A model generated the notes under the pieces. The model did not search any database and was not told where the DNA came from. It saw only the letters and a list, made by a program, of their open reading frames with translations. DNA of 64,000 bases from Lachnospiraceae bacterium (lineage in GTDB: Bacteria; Bacillota; Clostridia; Lachnospirales; Lachnospiraceae). The DNA is taken from positions 62,001 through 126,000 of the forward strand of contig JAFTKW010000004.1 in NCBI GenBank assembly GCA_017453065.1. The letters are read 5' to 3'. The translations under genes and the position numbers were made by a program. Positions 32,464-42,094 of this stretch are shown one piece after another. The stretch's first letter is position 1. Each line of letters begins with the position of its first letter.

Positions 32464-32943
32464 ATGAAAACATGTACTAAATGTGGCGCTTCATTAGAAG
32501 ATGCAGCAGCTTTTTGCAACGTATGCGGACAGCCAACAGGCGCACCAGCAACACCTGGAGTAGCTCCAGCACCTGCACCTGCAGTTCCAGCGTTTGATCC
32601 TTACGATCACACTCACGAGTTTGACGCAAAGGATATCTCTGACAACAAAGTGATTGCAATGTTGGTTTATCTGATGGGAATTATTGGTGTAATCATTGCA
32701 TTGCTTGCTAGTTCTACATCTCCATATGCGGCATTCCACGTAAGACAGAGTCTTAAGTTTACAGTAGTTGAAACATTGTTAGGATTGGTGTCCATCCTTC
32801 TTTGCTGGACGATTATCGTTCCTATCGCTGTGGCTGTGTTCTGTGTGGTGCTCTTTGTATGTAAGATTATTTGCTTCTTTTCTATTTGCAAAGGAAAAGC
32901 GAAGGAAGCTCCAATTATCTGTAAATTGAATTTCCTCAGATAA
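32464..32943 (+). CDS. Zinc-ribbon DUF4870-like membrane protein
   Basis: 159 residues from ATG 32464 (GAGGAGGG upstream; an in-frame ATG at 32446 lies inside that site). An N-terminal zinc ribbon has CTKCG and CNVCG. An Ala/Pro linker (about 28-48) follows, then three membrane helices (about 68-150) of DUF4870 type with HVRQSLKF. The family function is unknown; the ribbon may bind a protein partner at the membrane. It ends in a perfect terminator. Confidence 0.8.
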   Translation: MKTCTKCGASLEDAAAFCNVCGQPTGAPATPGVAPAPAPAVPAFDPYDHTHEFDAKDISDNKVIAMLVYLMGIIGVIIALLASSTSPYAAFHVRQSLKFTVVETLLGLVSILLCWTIIVPIAVAVFCVVLFVCKIICFFSICKGKAKEAPIICKLNFLR

Positions 32944-32957
32944 TTACTTGTGAATTC

Positions 32958-32990
32958 ATGACCCGTGGACTTCTTTCCACGGGTCATTTT
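32958..32990 (+). terminator. Intrinsic terminator
   Basis: Perfect 12-bp stem ATGACCCGTGGA / TCCACGGGTCAT with a CTTCTT loop and a short T-tract. Confidence 0.88.
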
Positions 32991-33098
32991 GTGATGGCGA
33001 CGAGGCAAGCGCTATCGTGCTTGCACAAAATAGCATTTGCCGACCGCTCATCAGAGCGAGATTCGCGGAGCGTATCTCGTCTCTGTGATGGCGACGAG
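32991..33098 (+). repeat. Dispersed intergenic repeat, composite copy A
   Basis: It begins GTGATGGCGACGAGGCAAGC (32991-33010), followed by a GCAAGC...GCTTGC stem. It then has GAGATTCGCGGAGCGTATCT (33058-33077) and a second GTGATGGCGACGAG (33085-33098). The first block recurs at 55511 and the second at 47068. Confidence 0.7.
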
Positions 33099-33117
33099 AA
33101 AATCTGAAGAGGTGTCT

Positions 33118-33858
33118 ATGAAAACAAACTTTAAAATGTTGATTAGTTATGACGGGACCAGATATCAAGGCTGGGAGAGACAAAAGAATACAGAAATGAC
33201 CATTCAGGGAAAACTGGAGTCCGTATTGTCTCTGATGACAGGAAGTCTTGTGGAAGTGATTGGCTCTGGACGAACAGATGCGGGTGTACATGCCAAGGGT
33301 CAGGTGGCCAATGCGCATCTTGAAACCGACAAAAGACCAGAGGAAATAAAAGACTATTTAAACCAGTACCTTCCAGAAGATATTTGTGTTAGAGAAGTAA
33401 AAGTAGCGTCAGAGCGTTTTCATAGTAGATACAATGCTCTTGGAAAGACCTATAAGTATACCTGTTACATTGGCAATGGGAAGCCTGTCTTTGACCGCAA
33501 ATATGTATATGTGGTAGATGAGTATCTGGATATAGACAAGATGAGAGATGCGGCAAAAGCACTTGTTGGCACTCATGATTTTGCTAGTTTTTGTAGCAAT
33601 CCCAAGATGAAGAAATCTACCGTCCGACAGGTGGACAGGATTTCCATAGACCAGGAAGGTGATTATCTGATTTTTACTTATCATGGAAATGGTTTTTTGC
33701 ATCATATGGTGCGTATATTGACAGGAACCTTGCTTGAGGTTGGTATGGGCAAACGAAGTGCGGATTCTATGGGAGAATTAATAGAGGCGAAAAAGCGATC
33801 CTTGGCTGGATTTACCGTTCCGGCGCAGGGCCTTTGTATGATAGAAGTGGATTACTAG
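33118..33858 (+). CDS. truA: tRNA pseudouridine synthase A
   Basis: 246 residues, the usual TruA length. The catalytic Asp54 lies in SGRTDAGVHAKGQ. Other family blocks are YDGTRYQGW near 11-19 and SFCSNPKMKKSTVR. It converts uridine to pseudouridine at positions 38-40 in the anticodon arm of many tRNAs. The start at 33118 fits the family N terminus and has AGAGG five bases upstream. The frame runs open further upstream through the dispersed repeat, which I do not count as coding. deoB follows after 55 bases. Confidence 0.95.
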   Translation: MKTNFKMLISYDGTRYQGWERQKNTEMTIQGKLESVLSLMTGSLVEVIGSGRTDAGVHAKGQVANAHLETDKRPEEIKDYLNQYLPEDICVREVKVASERFHSRYNALGKTYKYTCYIGNGKPVFDRKYVYVVDEYLDIDKMRDAAKALVGTHDFASFCSNPKMKKSTVRQVDRISIDQEGDYLIFTYHGNGFLHHMVRILTGTLLEVGMGKRSADSMGELIEAKKRSLAGFTVPAQGLCMIEVDY

Positions 33859-33913
33859 GAAACAATATTGGACCTAGGGAGATTATACATTCATAAAAAG
33901 GAGATGTAGTGCT

Positions 33914-35107
33914 ATGTACAAAAAATATAAAAGAATTTTTACCATAGTGATAGATTCTATGGGAATAGGTGCAATGCCTGATGCGGCAGAGTATGGAGAT
34001 TATGATGTAGATACTCTGGGACATATTGCAGATTCCAGAGAAACCTTTCAGATTCCCAATCTGCAGAAATTAGGGTTAGCCAATTTGCATCCATTAAAGC
34101 AGGTTCAGGCGGTAAGTCAGCCTATGGCTTACTTCGGAGCACTTCGAGAAAAAAGTACAGGAAAAGATACAATGACAGGACACTGGGAGATGATGGGGCT
34201 TCATGTAACCACACCTTTCAAGACCTTTACAGAAACTGGGTTCCCACCAGAATTGATATCAAAGCTGGAAGAATTGACTGGACGCCATATTATTGGCAAC
34301 AAGAGTGCCAGTGGAACAGAAATTCTGGAGGAGTTGGCTGAACGCGAGATTCAAAATGGAGAACTGATTGTATATACTTCTGCGGACTCCGTGCTTCAGA
34401 TTTGTGGCAACGAGGAGACCATGGGATTAGAAACCCTCTATAAATATTGCGAGATGGCAAGAGAACTTACCATGAAAGATGAATGGAAGGTAGGCCGTGT
34501 CATTGCCAGACCTTATGTGGGTAAGAAGAAGGGAGAGTTTAAGCGAACCTCCAACAGACACGACTATGCACTAAAACCATTTGGGGAGACTGCATTGGAT
34601 GCGCTGCAGGATGCGGGATTGGAGGTAATCTCCATCGGCAAGATTCAGGACATTTTTGATGGAGAGGGAATCACTAAAGCACACAAATCCAAATCTTCCG
34701 TACATGGAATGGAACAGACCATCGAAGTGGCAGGAGAAGATTTCACAGGTTTGTGTTTTGTCAATCTGGTTGATTTTGATGCACTGTGGGGTCACCGTAG
34801 AGACCCTATCGGCTATGGTGATGAAATAGAACGTTTCGATGTGAAACTGGGGCAGCTTCTACCGCTACTCAAAGAAGATGATTTGCTAATCATCACGGCA
34901 GACCATGGCAATGACCCAACCTATACAGGGACAGATCACACTAGAGAAAAGGTTCCATTCCTGGCTTATTCACCATCCATGAGTGGAAACGGGATGTTGC
35001 CAGAACAGGATACCTTTGCGGTAATAGGAGCAACCATAGCTGACAACTTTGGCATCAAGATGCCAGAGGGGACTATCGGAGTTTCCTTGCTTGATCTACT
35101 AAAGTAG
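33914..35107 (+). CDS. deoB: Phosphopentomutase
   Basis: 397 residues of the alkaline-phosphatase superfamily. The first metal site is [13 protein letters not shown] near 12-24 and the second [16 protein letters not shown] near 325-340. The catalytic Thr region [13 protein letters not shown] is near 80. It interconverts ribose-1-phosphate or deoxyribose-1-phosphate and the 5-phosphates, linking nucleoside breakdown to the pentose pathway. AAAGGAGATG precedes the ATG. No nucleoside phosphorylase is next to it. Confidence 0.95.
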   Translation: MYKKYKRIFTIVIDSMGIGAMPDAAEYGDYDVDTLGHIADSRETFQIPNLQKLGLANLHPLKQVQAVSQPMAYFGALREKSTGKDTMTGHWEMMGLHVTTPFKTFTETGFPPELISKLEELTGRHIIGNKSASGTEILEELAEREIQNGELIVYTSADSVLQICGNEETMGLETLYKYCEMARELTMKDEWKVGRVIARPYVGKKKGEFKRTSNRHDYALKPFGETALDALQDAGLEVISIGKIQDIFDGEGITKAHKSKSSVHGMEQTIEVAGEDFTGLCFVNLVDFDALWGHRRDPIGYGDEIERFDVKLGQLLPLLKEDDLLIITADHGNDPTYTGTDHTREKVPFLAYSPSMSGNGMLPEQDTFAVIGATIADNFGIKMPEGTIGVSLLDLLK

Positions 35108-35123
35108 GAAGACCATAAAGTGA

Positions 35124-35146
35124 CAAGGTGCCTTGGATGCACCTTG
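35124..35146 (+). other. Intergenic stem-loop
   Basis: CAAGGTGC / GCACCTTG (8 bp) without a T-run. It may slow decay or weakly attenuate read-through from deoB into the membrane-protein pair. Confidence 0.4.
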
Positions 35147-35180
35147 AAATACATAAAATGAATTTACAAAGGAGGAAATC

Positions 35181-35912
35181 ATGCAATTCAATCCAAACAG
35201 TCTGATTTTGTTTTTACTTGCTGGAGCAGTTATTGTTTTTGTAATTGCGCAGTCACTCTTTTTCCTGATTCGCTCTTGGCGTAAAGGAAAGGAGCTGGGA
35301 ATCGATGTGAGTAAGATGAAGAAAACCATTATTTCTACCGCTGTCTTTACCATAGCTCCAGCGGTGTCTATCCTGTTGGGGGTCATCACACTTTCCAAGT
35401 TCTTGGGCTTGCCACTTCCTTGGGTTAGACTTAGCGTAATCGGTGCAATTACCTACGAACTTCCAGCGGCGACTTCCACAGCGAATGCCCTTGGTGTTTC
35501 ACTGTCAGAAACAGTGACAGATCCAAAGGTGTATACTGCTATTTGCTGGGTTATGACACTAGGAATATTCCCGGGACTTATCTGGGTTCCCCTGTTTATC
35601 AAAAAGATACAGGGCGGTCTGATGAAGATGAAGGGCAAGGATGAAAAGTGGGGCAATATTTTGATGGATGGTTTGTTCCTAGGAATGATTTCTGCCTTTA
35701 TGGGAATGGTGTTTGCTGATATTCGAAGTGGACTTGCAGGATGGATTCCTATTTTTGTCTTGCTGTTCTCTGCTCTGCTCATGGCAATTGTGGGTGGTCT
35801 TTTAGTAAAAAAATGTGGCATTAAATGGCTGCAGGATTATGCGATTCCTATCAGCTTGCTAGGTGGAATGGCATTTGCGGCTGTGATTACACCAATGATA
35901 GGAGGGCTGTAA
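35181..35912 (+). CDS. DUF5058-like integral membrane protein
   Basis: 243 residues with about six to seven membrane helices. The N-terminal helix (about 7-30) is followed by a basic loop (RSWRKGKELG). A polar motif within membrane, AITYELPAATSTANALGVS (about 91-109), looks like a re-entrant or substrate-site segment. I associate it with DUF5058, a family with no assigned function. AAAGGAGG precedes the ATG. One base separates its stop from the next membrane-protein gene, so the two are surely co-translated and probably form one complex. Confidence 0.65.
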   Translation: MQFNPNSLILFLLAGAVIVFVIAQSLFFLIRSWRKGKELGIDVSKMKKTIISTAVFTIAPAVSILLGVITLSKFLGLPLPWVRLSVIGAITYELPAATSTANALGVSLSETVTDPKVYTAICWVMTLGIFPGLIWVPLFIKKIQGGLMKMKGKDEKWGNILMDGLFLGMISAFMGMVFADIRSGLAGWIPIFVLLFSALLMAIVGGLLVKKCGIKWLQDYAIPISLLGGMAFAAVITPMIGGL

Positions 35913-35913
35913 G

Positions 35914-36570
35914 ATGAAGAAATCATATGAAGAAATGACTCATGTTTATGGACGCATTTGGATTCTCAGTGCGTTAGGCATGATTTTTGCTTATCCTATC
36001 GTGGCTTGTATTATTTATGATGCATGGCCAGGCTGGATGCCTGTACTGAAAGGACTTTTGGGCGTAGCGCCTATTTTCTGGACCGTTGGCTTAATTGAAG
36101 TAATCACTTTTGTACCAATGCTTGGAACGGCCGGCTCCTATTTGGCCTTTGTGACAGGCAATTTGACCAATCTGAAGGTTCCGGCTGCTCTTACGGCAAT
36201 GGACAATGCAGAGGTCAAATCAGGGACAGAAGAAGGAGAAGTGATATCCACCATCGCAGTGGCGACTTCTTCTATTGTGACCACGATTATTATTGCTTTA
36301 GGAGTGGCCCTTTTGGTGCCGCTCACCCCAATTTTGGACAACCCAGTTGTGAAACCAGCCTTCGACAATATCCTGCCAGCTTTGTTTGGCGGATTGGCTG
36401 TGGTTTATATCAGTAAGAATCCAAAGCTGTCTATCACACCACTTATATTTATGGTGCTTCTGTTCCTGCTTTTCCCAGGACTATCTGGTTCGGTAGGAGT
36501 GCTCGTTCCTGTGGGTGCTATCATCACCATTGCAGCAGGACGTGTGATGTACAAAAAAGGTATGCTTTAA
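35914..36570 (+). CDS. Small integral membrane protein, partner of the DUF5058-like protein
   Basis: 218 residues and about five to six membrane helices. It has a polar segment PMLGTAGSYLAFVTGNLTN (about 69-87), followed by KVPAALTAMDNAEV and an acidic loop before the next helix. I do not recognise a named family. The similar size, hydrophobicity and polar intramembrane motif in both members suggest a two-subunit transporter. An M20 peptidase follows after 31 bases. Confidence 0.6.
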   Translation: MKKSYEEMTHVYGRIWILSALGMIFAYPIVACIIYDAWPGWMPVLKGLLGVAPIFWTVGLIEVITFVPMLGTAGSYLAFVTGNLTNLKVPAALTAMDNAEVKSGTEEGEVISTIAVATSSIVTTIIIALGVALLVPLTPILDNPVVKPAFDNILPALFGGLAVVYISKNPKLSITPLIFMVLLFLLFPGLSGSVGVLVPVGAIITIAAGRVMYKKGML

Positions 36571-36601
36571 GTGTTTTGCATTTACAAAAGAGGGAAATGA
36601 A

Positions 36602-38044
36602 ATGGGATATGCAATTTTAGGGTTAATATTAGGACTACTAGTGCTTTTTCTAGCCGTGATACTAGTGAGAGCAGCCTTGTTTCAACCAAGGGAGGAACTG
36701 GTGGCTTCGGGTGACCAGGTTACTCTCAATGAAAAAAAGATTGTAGAAGATATGCAGGAACTGATTCGCTGCAAGACCGTATCATACAATGATGAAAGCC
36801 TGGTAGATCAGGCGGAATTCGAAAAATTTCAGCAGCTTTTGCCCAAACTTTATCCTAAGGTACATGAGGTTTGCACGCTCCATCACATCGGAGTCAATGG
36901 ACTTTTATATCACTGGAAAGGCCAGCAGGAGGGAGACCCAACGGTACTCATGGCGCACTATGATGTAGTGCCTGTGGAAGAGGGAGAATGGGAGAGAGAC
37001 CCATTTGCTGCAGAGCTGATTGATGGTGAACTTTGGGGTAGAGGAACCTTGGACACAAAGGGAACTCTGTGCGGAATTTTGGAAGCGGCAGAAAAACTGA
37101 TATGCGAAGGATATCAGCCAAAGAAGGATGTTTACTTGGCGTTTTCGGGACAGGAAGAAATCAATGGCCCAACCTGTCCAGCCATGGTGAAATGGTTTAA
37201 GGATCAGGGCATTCGCCCGGCCATGGTGGTAGATGAAGGCGGCGCTGTAGTGGAAAATGTATTCCCGGGAGTTTCTGGAGAATGTGCATTGATTGGCATT
37301 GCAGAAAAGGGCTTTACCAACATTGAACTAAAAGAAAAGAGTCGTGGAGGACATGCGTCTATGCCGCCTATGCACACCATAGTGGGCGAATTGGCACAGG
37401 CGGTAGTTGATATAGAGGGACACCCATTTAAGCGACAATTGACCAAGCCTGTGAAAGAGATGCTGGATACTTTGGGAAGGCGTTCCACCTTTGCTTACAA
37501 GATTTTGTTTGCCAATATGTGGTGTTTTGAGGGACTCTTTGACATGGTCTGCAAGATGAGTGGTGGAGAGTTAAATGCTATGATGCGTACCACCTGCGCT
37601 GTAACCAAGATGGAAGGCAGCAAAGCCTTCAACGTGATACCGCCAAAGGCCAGTGTAGGTATGAATCTGCGTCTGATGGGCAAGGATACCTATGACTCTG
37701 CCAAAGCCTACCTTGAAAAAGTAATTCACAATCCAAATATAGAGGTGTCTGTGTATGAGGGAAGAAATCCTAGCATAGAATCTGACACCAGCTGCCAGGA
37801 GTGGAAAAATCTAAATCAGGTTATTAAGGATACTTGGCCTGATTCCATCGTGTCGCCCTATTTGATGATGGCATGTAGTGATTCCTGGCACTATTGCGAT
37901 ATTACGGATCGCATCTACAAGTTCTCAGCCATGAAACTCTCCAAGGAAGAGAGAGGCATGATTCACGGCAATAATGAACGTGTACCAGTGAAGACTTTGG
38001 TGAGAACTGTAGAGTTTTATGTGCGTCTGATGAAAGTCTGTTAG
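36602..38044 (+). CDS. Membrane-anchored M20 metallopeptidase
   Basis: 480 residues. An N-terminal membrane helix (about 4-25) precedes an M20 catalytic domain with a dimerisation insert (about 225-360). Zinc ligands are visible: His in LMAHYDVVP, Asp in GTLDTKGT, Glu pair in SGQEEING, Asp in VDEGG and His in SDSWHYCD. It resembles the carboxypeptidase S/PM20D1 branch, which cleaves or makes N-acyl amino acids and small peptides. Context suggests that it processes what the two upstream membrane proteins carry. It ends face to face with the ATPase gene: stops are adjacent. Confidence 0.88.
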   Translation: MGYAILGLILGLLVLFLAVILVRAALFQPREELVASGDQVTLNEKKIVEDMQELIRCKTVSYNDESLVDQAEFEKFQQLLPKLYPKVHEVCTLHHIGVNGLLYHWKGQQEGDPTVLMAHYDVVPVEEGEWERDPFAAELIDGELWGRGTLDTKGTLCGILEAAEKLICEGYQPKKDVYLAFSGQEEINGPTCPAMVKWFKDQGIRPAMVVDEGGAVVENVFPGVSGECALIGIAEKGFTNIELKEKSRGGHASMPPMHTIVGELAQAVVDIEGHPFKRQLTKPVKEMLDTLGRRSTFAYKILFANMWCFEGLFDMVCKMSGGELNAMMRTTCAVTKMEGSKAFNVIPPKASVGMNLRLMGKDTYDSAKAYLEKVIHNPNIEVSVYEGRNPSIESDTSCQEWKNLNQVIKDTWPDSIVSPYLMMACSDSWHYCDITDRIYKFSAMKLSKEERGMIHGNNERVPVKTLVRTVEFYVRLMKVC

Positions 38045-40585
38045 TTAGTGGGAGGTGCCTTGAAAGGCGCCTCCTATTTTGTTTAGTATGACACCTAATT
38101 CGTGGAACAACAGAGGCACTGCAGACCAGGCGATCAAAAGAATCCACTCTCTGGAATTTAGCACACAGGTGCCGAAGGCATTTACCAAAAATGGAATATG
38201 TGTAACGGCAACCTGTAAGCCGATGCCTACCACCAGTGCTACCAACATAAGTTTGTTGGCAAAGTGATTCATGGCAAAGATAGAACGTTTGATATCTCGC
38301 ATGCCGATGGCGTGGAATAGTTGAGAGATACCTAACGTTGTGAAGGCGTAGGTCTGCGCGTGTGTAAGCACAACAGGTAGCTTAAGCACGCCTGATAAAG
38401 CATCAAGAGTAATTGGCGTTTTTTGATGAATCAGTATCACCATGGGCAGAAAGAGAAAGGCACCAATACTCAGTAATCCAATCAAAATACCATAAAAGAC
38501 GGTGACAACGAGGCCGCCATGGGCAAAGAGAGTTTCTTCTTTGTCTCTTGGGGGTCTTTTCATATGTCTTTTTGGGTCATCCATGTCTACACCCAAGGCC
38601 AGAGCTGGAAGGGAATCTGTGATGAGATTTACCCATAGGATATGACTGGGCTTTAGTGGGGAGATAAGCCCCATCAAAATGGCGGAAAGCATGGTGATGA
38701 TTTCTCCAAAGTTGGAGGAGAGCAAAAACAAAACAGCCTTTTTGATGTTAGCGTAGATGCACCGGCCCTGTGCCATGGCTTTGGCAATTGTGGCAAAGTT
38801 GTCGTCAGTAAGCACCATATCAGCAGCGTTTTTAGCTACATCTGTTCCTGTCATGCCCATAGCAATTCCAACGTCTGCCACCTTTAGAGAAGGGGCGTCG
38901 TTTACACCATCTCCCGTCATAGCGACGATGGCACCTGAACTTTTAAGCCCTTTAACGATGCGTACCTTGTGTTCAGGGGAAACTTGACAGAAAACCTGAG
39001 TGTTTTTCAGAGATGCGACAAAGGCATCCTCAGACATTTGGTTGATTTCAGGACCGCTGAGACACTGTTTTTTGTCTTGTACTAAGCCTAAGGACTTACC
39101 GATGGCAAAAGCAGTATCTTTTTGGTCTCCTGTAATCATGATGGTACGAACGCCGGCCTCTCGGAAAGCTGCCACAGCAGGCGCTGCTTCGGGACGAAGA
39201 GGGTCCTGCATTCCCACGAGACCTAAGAAGGTGAGACCAGATTCTAAGTTGTCGCGGCTACTGGTTTGCTTCATGCCTAAGGCTAGCACGCGAAGCGCCT
39301 GTGAGGACATTTCGCTGGCGGCTTCCTGAATCTGCTTTTTATATGGAGCAGTAAGGGGCTGTAGCCTTCCGTCAAGGTAGATACTATTGCATTTAGTTAG
39401 AAGTACAGAAGGGGCGCCTTTGGTATAAGAGACAAGAGTGCTACTACCGGATTTGAGGTGCTGTGTGGTCATACATTTGCGATCTGAGTCAAAGGAAATC
39501 TCAAAGACTCTGGGACAGCGCTTTTCCAAAACATCTTTGTCTAGGTGGTATTGTAACCCCAATTGAAGAAGAGCTATCTCTGTAGGGTCGCCTACATCCA
39601 AAGAAGCATCGTTGCAAAGGACGAAGCCTTCCAAAAATAGGGGGTAGGATGAAAGAGTGGAATCGCCTGCTTCATAGAGTTTTCCACCTGTGTAGCACTT
39701 GGTGACAGTCATTTTGTTTTGTGTAAGAGTGCCTGTTTTGTCGGAACAAACCACACTGACGCAGCCTAAGGTTTCCACGCTGGGGAGCCTTCGAATAATA
39801 GTGTTTACTTTCACCATGCGAGTAACGCTGAGGGCAAGCACCATGGTTACAATAGCAGGCAAGCCTTCTGGCACAGCTGCCACAGCGAGGGAGATGGCTG
39901 TAATCAGCATTTCTGGAAGGTTGCGATGCTGAAGCATAGCCACCACGAATAAGACGGCACAGAGTAAAATGGAGATAACACTGAGGAGTTTGCCTAAATC
40001 TCCCAACCTCTTTTGGAGAGGAGTTGCGCCGGCCGGCGCCTCGTTGATCATTTGGGCAATTTTTCCAATCTGAGTATCCATGCCGATGGCATCCACTCTG
40101 CCAATGCCTCTACCATAGGTTACGTTTGTGGACATAAAAGCCTGATTGTGTGTATGTAAATCTTTTTCTGTGGGAACGGATTCGCCGGTAAGAGCACTTT
40201 CCTCTATTTTGAGGGAATGGCATTCTACTAAGGTCAGGTCTGCGGGCACCTGTCTGCCGGCATCCAGAACTACCAAATCGCCTGGAATCAGGTCTTTGGC
40301 GGGGATTTCCACAGGGACACCATGTTCTAAGATTACAGCCTTGGGGCTGGTTAATTTTTTGAGGGCTTCCAAAGCCTTTCTAGCTCTGCCTTCCTGTATG
40401 ACACCGGTGGTGGCATTGAGCACAATGACGGTCAAGATGATGGCAGAGTCAGAGAATTCGCCCAACAGCATGGAAATAGCAGCGGCCACAAATAATATAA
40501 AGATTAGAGGGTCATTCAATTGCTCCAAAAAAAGAGCCAGTGGAGTTTTGGGAGGGGCTTCCCGTAAGATATTTTGTCCGCGCAT
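38045..40585 (-). CDS. P-type calcium-transporting ATPase lacking the N-terminal domain
   Basis: 846 residues. The phosphorylated Asp282 is in CSDKTGTLT. Actuator motif LTGESVP, hinge TGDGVNDAPS and transport-site motifs AVPEGLP (helix 4) and NLITDSLPA (helix 6) indicate the SERCA/PMR1-like calcium type. Ten membrane helices can be placed. The protein begins MRGQNILREAPPKTPL, equivalent to the end of the usual cation-ATPase N domain, so the first 50 or so family residues are missing. No coding match for them lies upstream. AAAGGTG lies about nine bases before 40585. It probably exports calcium if active. Confidence 0.88.
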   Translation of the reverse strand: MRGQNILREAPPKTPLALFLEQLNDPLIFILFVAAAISMLLGEFSDSAIILTVIVLNATTGVIQEGRARKALEALKKLTSPKAVILEHGVPVEIPAKDLIPGDLVVLDAGRQVPADLTLVECHSLKIEESALTGESVPTEKDLHTHNQAFMSTNVTYGRGIGRVDAIGMDTQIGKIAQMINEAPAGATPLQKRLGDLGKLLSVISILLCAVLFVVAMLQHRNLPEMLITAISLAVAAVPEGLPAIVTMVLALSVTRMVKVNTIIRRLPSVETLGCVSVVCSDKTGTLTQNKMTVTKCYTGGKLYEAGDSTLSSYPLFLEGFVLCNDASLDVGDPTEIALLQLGLQYHLDKDVLEKRCPRVFEISFDSDRKCMTTQHLKSGSSTLVSYTKGAPSVLLTKCNSIYLDGRLQPLTAPYKKQIQEAASEMSSQALRVLALGMKQTSSRDNLESGLTFLGLVGMQDPLRPEAAPAVAAFREAGVRTIMITGDQKDTAFAIGKSLGLVQDKKQCLSGPEINQMSEDAFVASLKNTQVFCQVSPEHKVRIVKGLKSSGAIVAMTGDGVNDAPSLKVADVGIAMGMTGTDVAKNAADMVLTDDNFATIAKAMAQGRCIYANIKKAVLFLLSSNFGEIITMLSAILMGLISPLKPSHILWVNLITDSLPALALGVDMDDPKRHMKRPPRDKEETLFAHGGLVVTVFYGILIGLLSIGAFLFLPMVILIHQKTPITLDALSGVLKLPVVLTHAQTYAFTTLGISQLFHAIGMRDIKRSIFAMNHFANKLMLVALVVGIGLQVAVTHIPFLVNAFGTCVLNSREWILLIAWSAVPLLFHELGVILNKIGGAFQGTSH
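38051..38080 (+). terminator. Terminator for the M20 gene, inside the ATPase 3' end
   Basis: GGAGGTGCC / GGCGCCTCC (one G-U) with a TTGAAA loop, then TATTTTGTTT. These bases also encode the last residues of the convergent ATPase. Confidence 0.8.
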
Positions 40586-40659
40586 AAAATGATACACCTT
40601 TGATTCATTTACAAAGTAAGATATGACGAAAATGAGCAATATATGCAAAGCTTACTGCC

Positions 40660-40688
40660 TTGCAAGAATCCCCAAGTCTTAGTATACT
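40660..40688 (+). promoter_or_regulatory. Promoter of the UDP-HexNAc pyrophosphorylase gene
   Basis: TTGCAA (40660-40665), 17 bases, TATACT (40683-40688). A CCCCAAGT...ACTTAGGGG inverted repeat lies across spacer and -10. Confidence 0.65.
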
Positions 40689-40736
40689 TAGGGGCATAAA
40701 GGACGTTCATATTGTAAAGAGAGGAAGTATAAAGGT

Positions 40737-41963
40737 ATGACTTATGTTGAGGCTTTAGAGAAGTTGGAAAAATGGGGACAGACCCATGTACTACAGTATT
40801 TCGATGAACTGACACAGGACAAACAGCAGGAATTGCTCACACAGATTGAAGAGACAGATTTTAGTGTGGTAGAATCCTGCAAGCACAAAGAGGAACTGAA
40901 CAAAAAGGGTGTAATTTCTCCTTTGGCAGCTATGGAGCTTCCTGAGATTCAGGCGTGTGCAGACTCCTTTAGGGAGACTGGACTTGAGGCTATCAAAGCA
41001 GGCAAGGTTGGTGCGGTGCTATTGGCTGGTGGTATGGGAACCAGACTTGGCTCAGATGACCCAAAGGGTATGTACAATATTGGACTTACCAAAGATGTAT
41101 ACATCTTTGAGAGATTGATTGTAAATTTGATGGAAGTTGTGAAACAGGCTGAAGCCTGGGTGCCACTTTTCATCATGACTAGTGACAAGAATAAAGAAGC
41201 AACAGAGAAGTTTTTGAAGGAGCATGATTTCTTTGGCTACAACAAAGAATTCGTTTGGTTCTTTAAACAGGATATGGCACCAGCTTCTGATTACGAAGGC
41301 AAGGTGTATATGGAAGAAAAGTGGAAGATGTCCACTTCTCCAAATGGAAATGGTGGATGGTATTCCTCCATGGAAAAAGGCGGAATCAACCAGATTGTGC
41401 ATGAAAAAGGAATTGAATGGCTCAATGTATTTGCTGTGGACAATGTGCTTCAGCGAATTGCAGATCCAGTGTTTGTGGGTGCCACTATTCAGAAAAAGTG
41501 TGCAGTAGGTGCGAAGGTAGTGCGCAAGAATGCTCCGGATGAAAAAGTGGGCGTAATGTGTCTGGAAGATGGCAGACCTTCCATCGTAGAGTACTACGAG
41601 CTTACAGAAGAACTGATGAATGCCAAGGATGAAAAAGGAGAGCCAGCCTATAACTTTGGCGTAATCTTAAACTACCTCTTTAGAGAGGCAGACCTGAAGG
41701 CAATGTTGGATAAGAAGCTTCCACTCCATGTAGTTGAAAAGAAAATTCCATACATAAATCAGGATTTGGAATATGTGAAACCAGAGGAGCCAAACGGTTA
41801 TAAATTTGAAGGCTTGGTACTGGATATGATTCATCAGATGGATAGTTGTCTTCCTTTCGAAGTGGTTCGTGAAAAAGAATTTGCACCTATCAAGAACAAG
41901 ACTGGAGTAGACTCCGTGGAAAGCGCAAGAGCTCTGCTTGCTGCCAATGGAGTCCAGCTTTAA
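40737..41963 (+). CDS. UDP-N-acetylhexosamine pyrophosphorylase (UAP/UDPGP family)
   Basis: 408 residues of the eukaryote-like UDPGP fold. The nucleotide loop is LLAGGMGTRLGSDDPKGMY near 96-114, and the FAVDNVLQRIADPVFVG block near 230-246 matches UDP-GlcNAc/GalNAc pyrophosphorylases. It makes a UDP-sugar from UTP and a hexosamine- (or hexose-) 1-phosphate; glucose-1-phosphate cannot be excluded. AGAGAGGAAG precedes the ATG. galE follows after 131 bases, so the two fit a shared UDP-sugar supply for wall or capsule polymers. Confidence 0.85.
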   Translation: MTYVEALEKLEKWGQTHVLQYFDELTQDKQQELLTQIEETDFSVVESCKHKEELNKKGVISPLAAMELPEIQACADSFRETGLEAIKAGKVGAVLLAGGMGTRLGSDDPKGMYNIGLTKDVYIFERLIVNLMEVVKQAEAWVPLFIMTSDKNKEATEKFLKEHDFFGYNKEFVWFFKQDMAPASDYEGKVYMEEKWKMSTSPNGNGGWYSSMEKGGINQIVHEKGIEWLNVFAVDNVLQRIADPVFVGATIQKKCAVGAKVVRKNAPDEKVGVMCLEDGRPSIVEYYELTEELMNAKDEKGEPAYNFGVILNYLFREADLKAMLDKKLPLHVVEKKIPYINQDLEYVKPEEPNGYKFEGLVLDMIHQMDSCLPFEVVREKEFAPIKNKTGVDSVESARALLAANGVQL

Positions 41964-42094
41964 AATGCTGTATTTAACATTTTGACTGCTTTTCGTAACA
42001 TATCAGTATTGTAGAATGTGCCTAAACTGAATAAACTTAGGGCGTAAACAAAAGTGCTGGATGTTTAGACAGAAGACATAAATGGAGGTATATT

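Noticed and set aside
33037-33117. Upstream extension of truA
   Set aside because: The frame is open, but it runs through the dispersed repeat. The family N terminus and ribosome site fix the start at 33118.
40586-40648. Upstream extension of the P-type ATPase
   Set aside because: The added 21 residues (MHILLIF and on) do not resemble the missing N domain, and the ribosome site AAAGGTG favours 40585.
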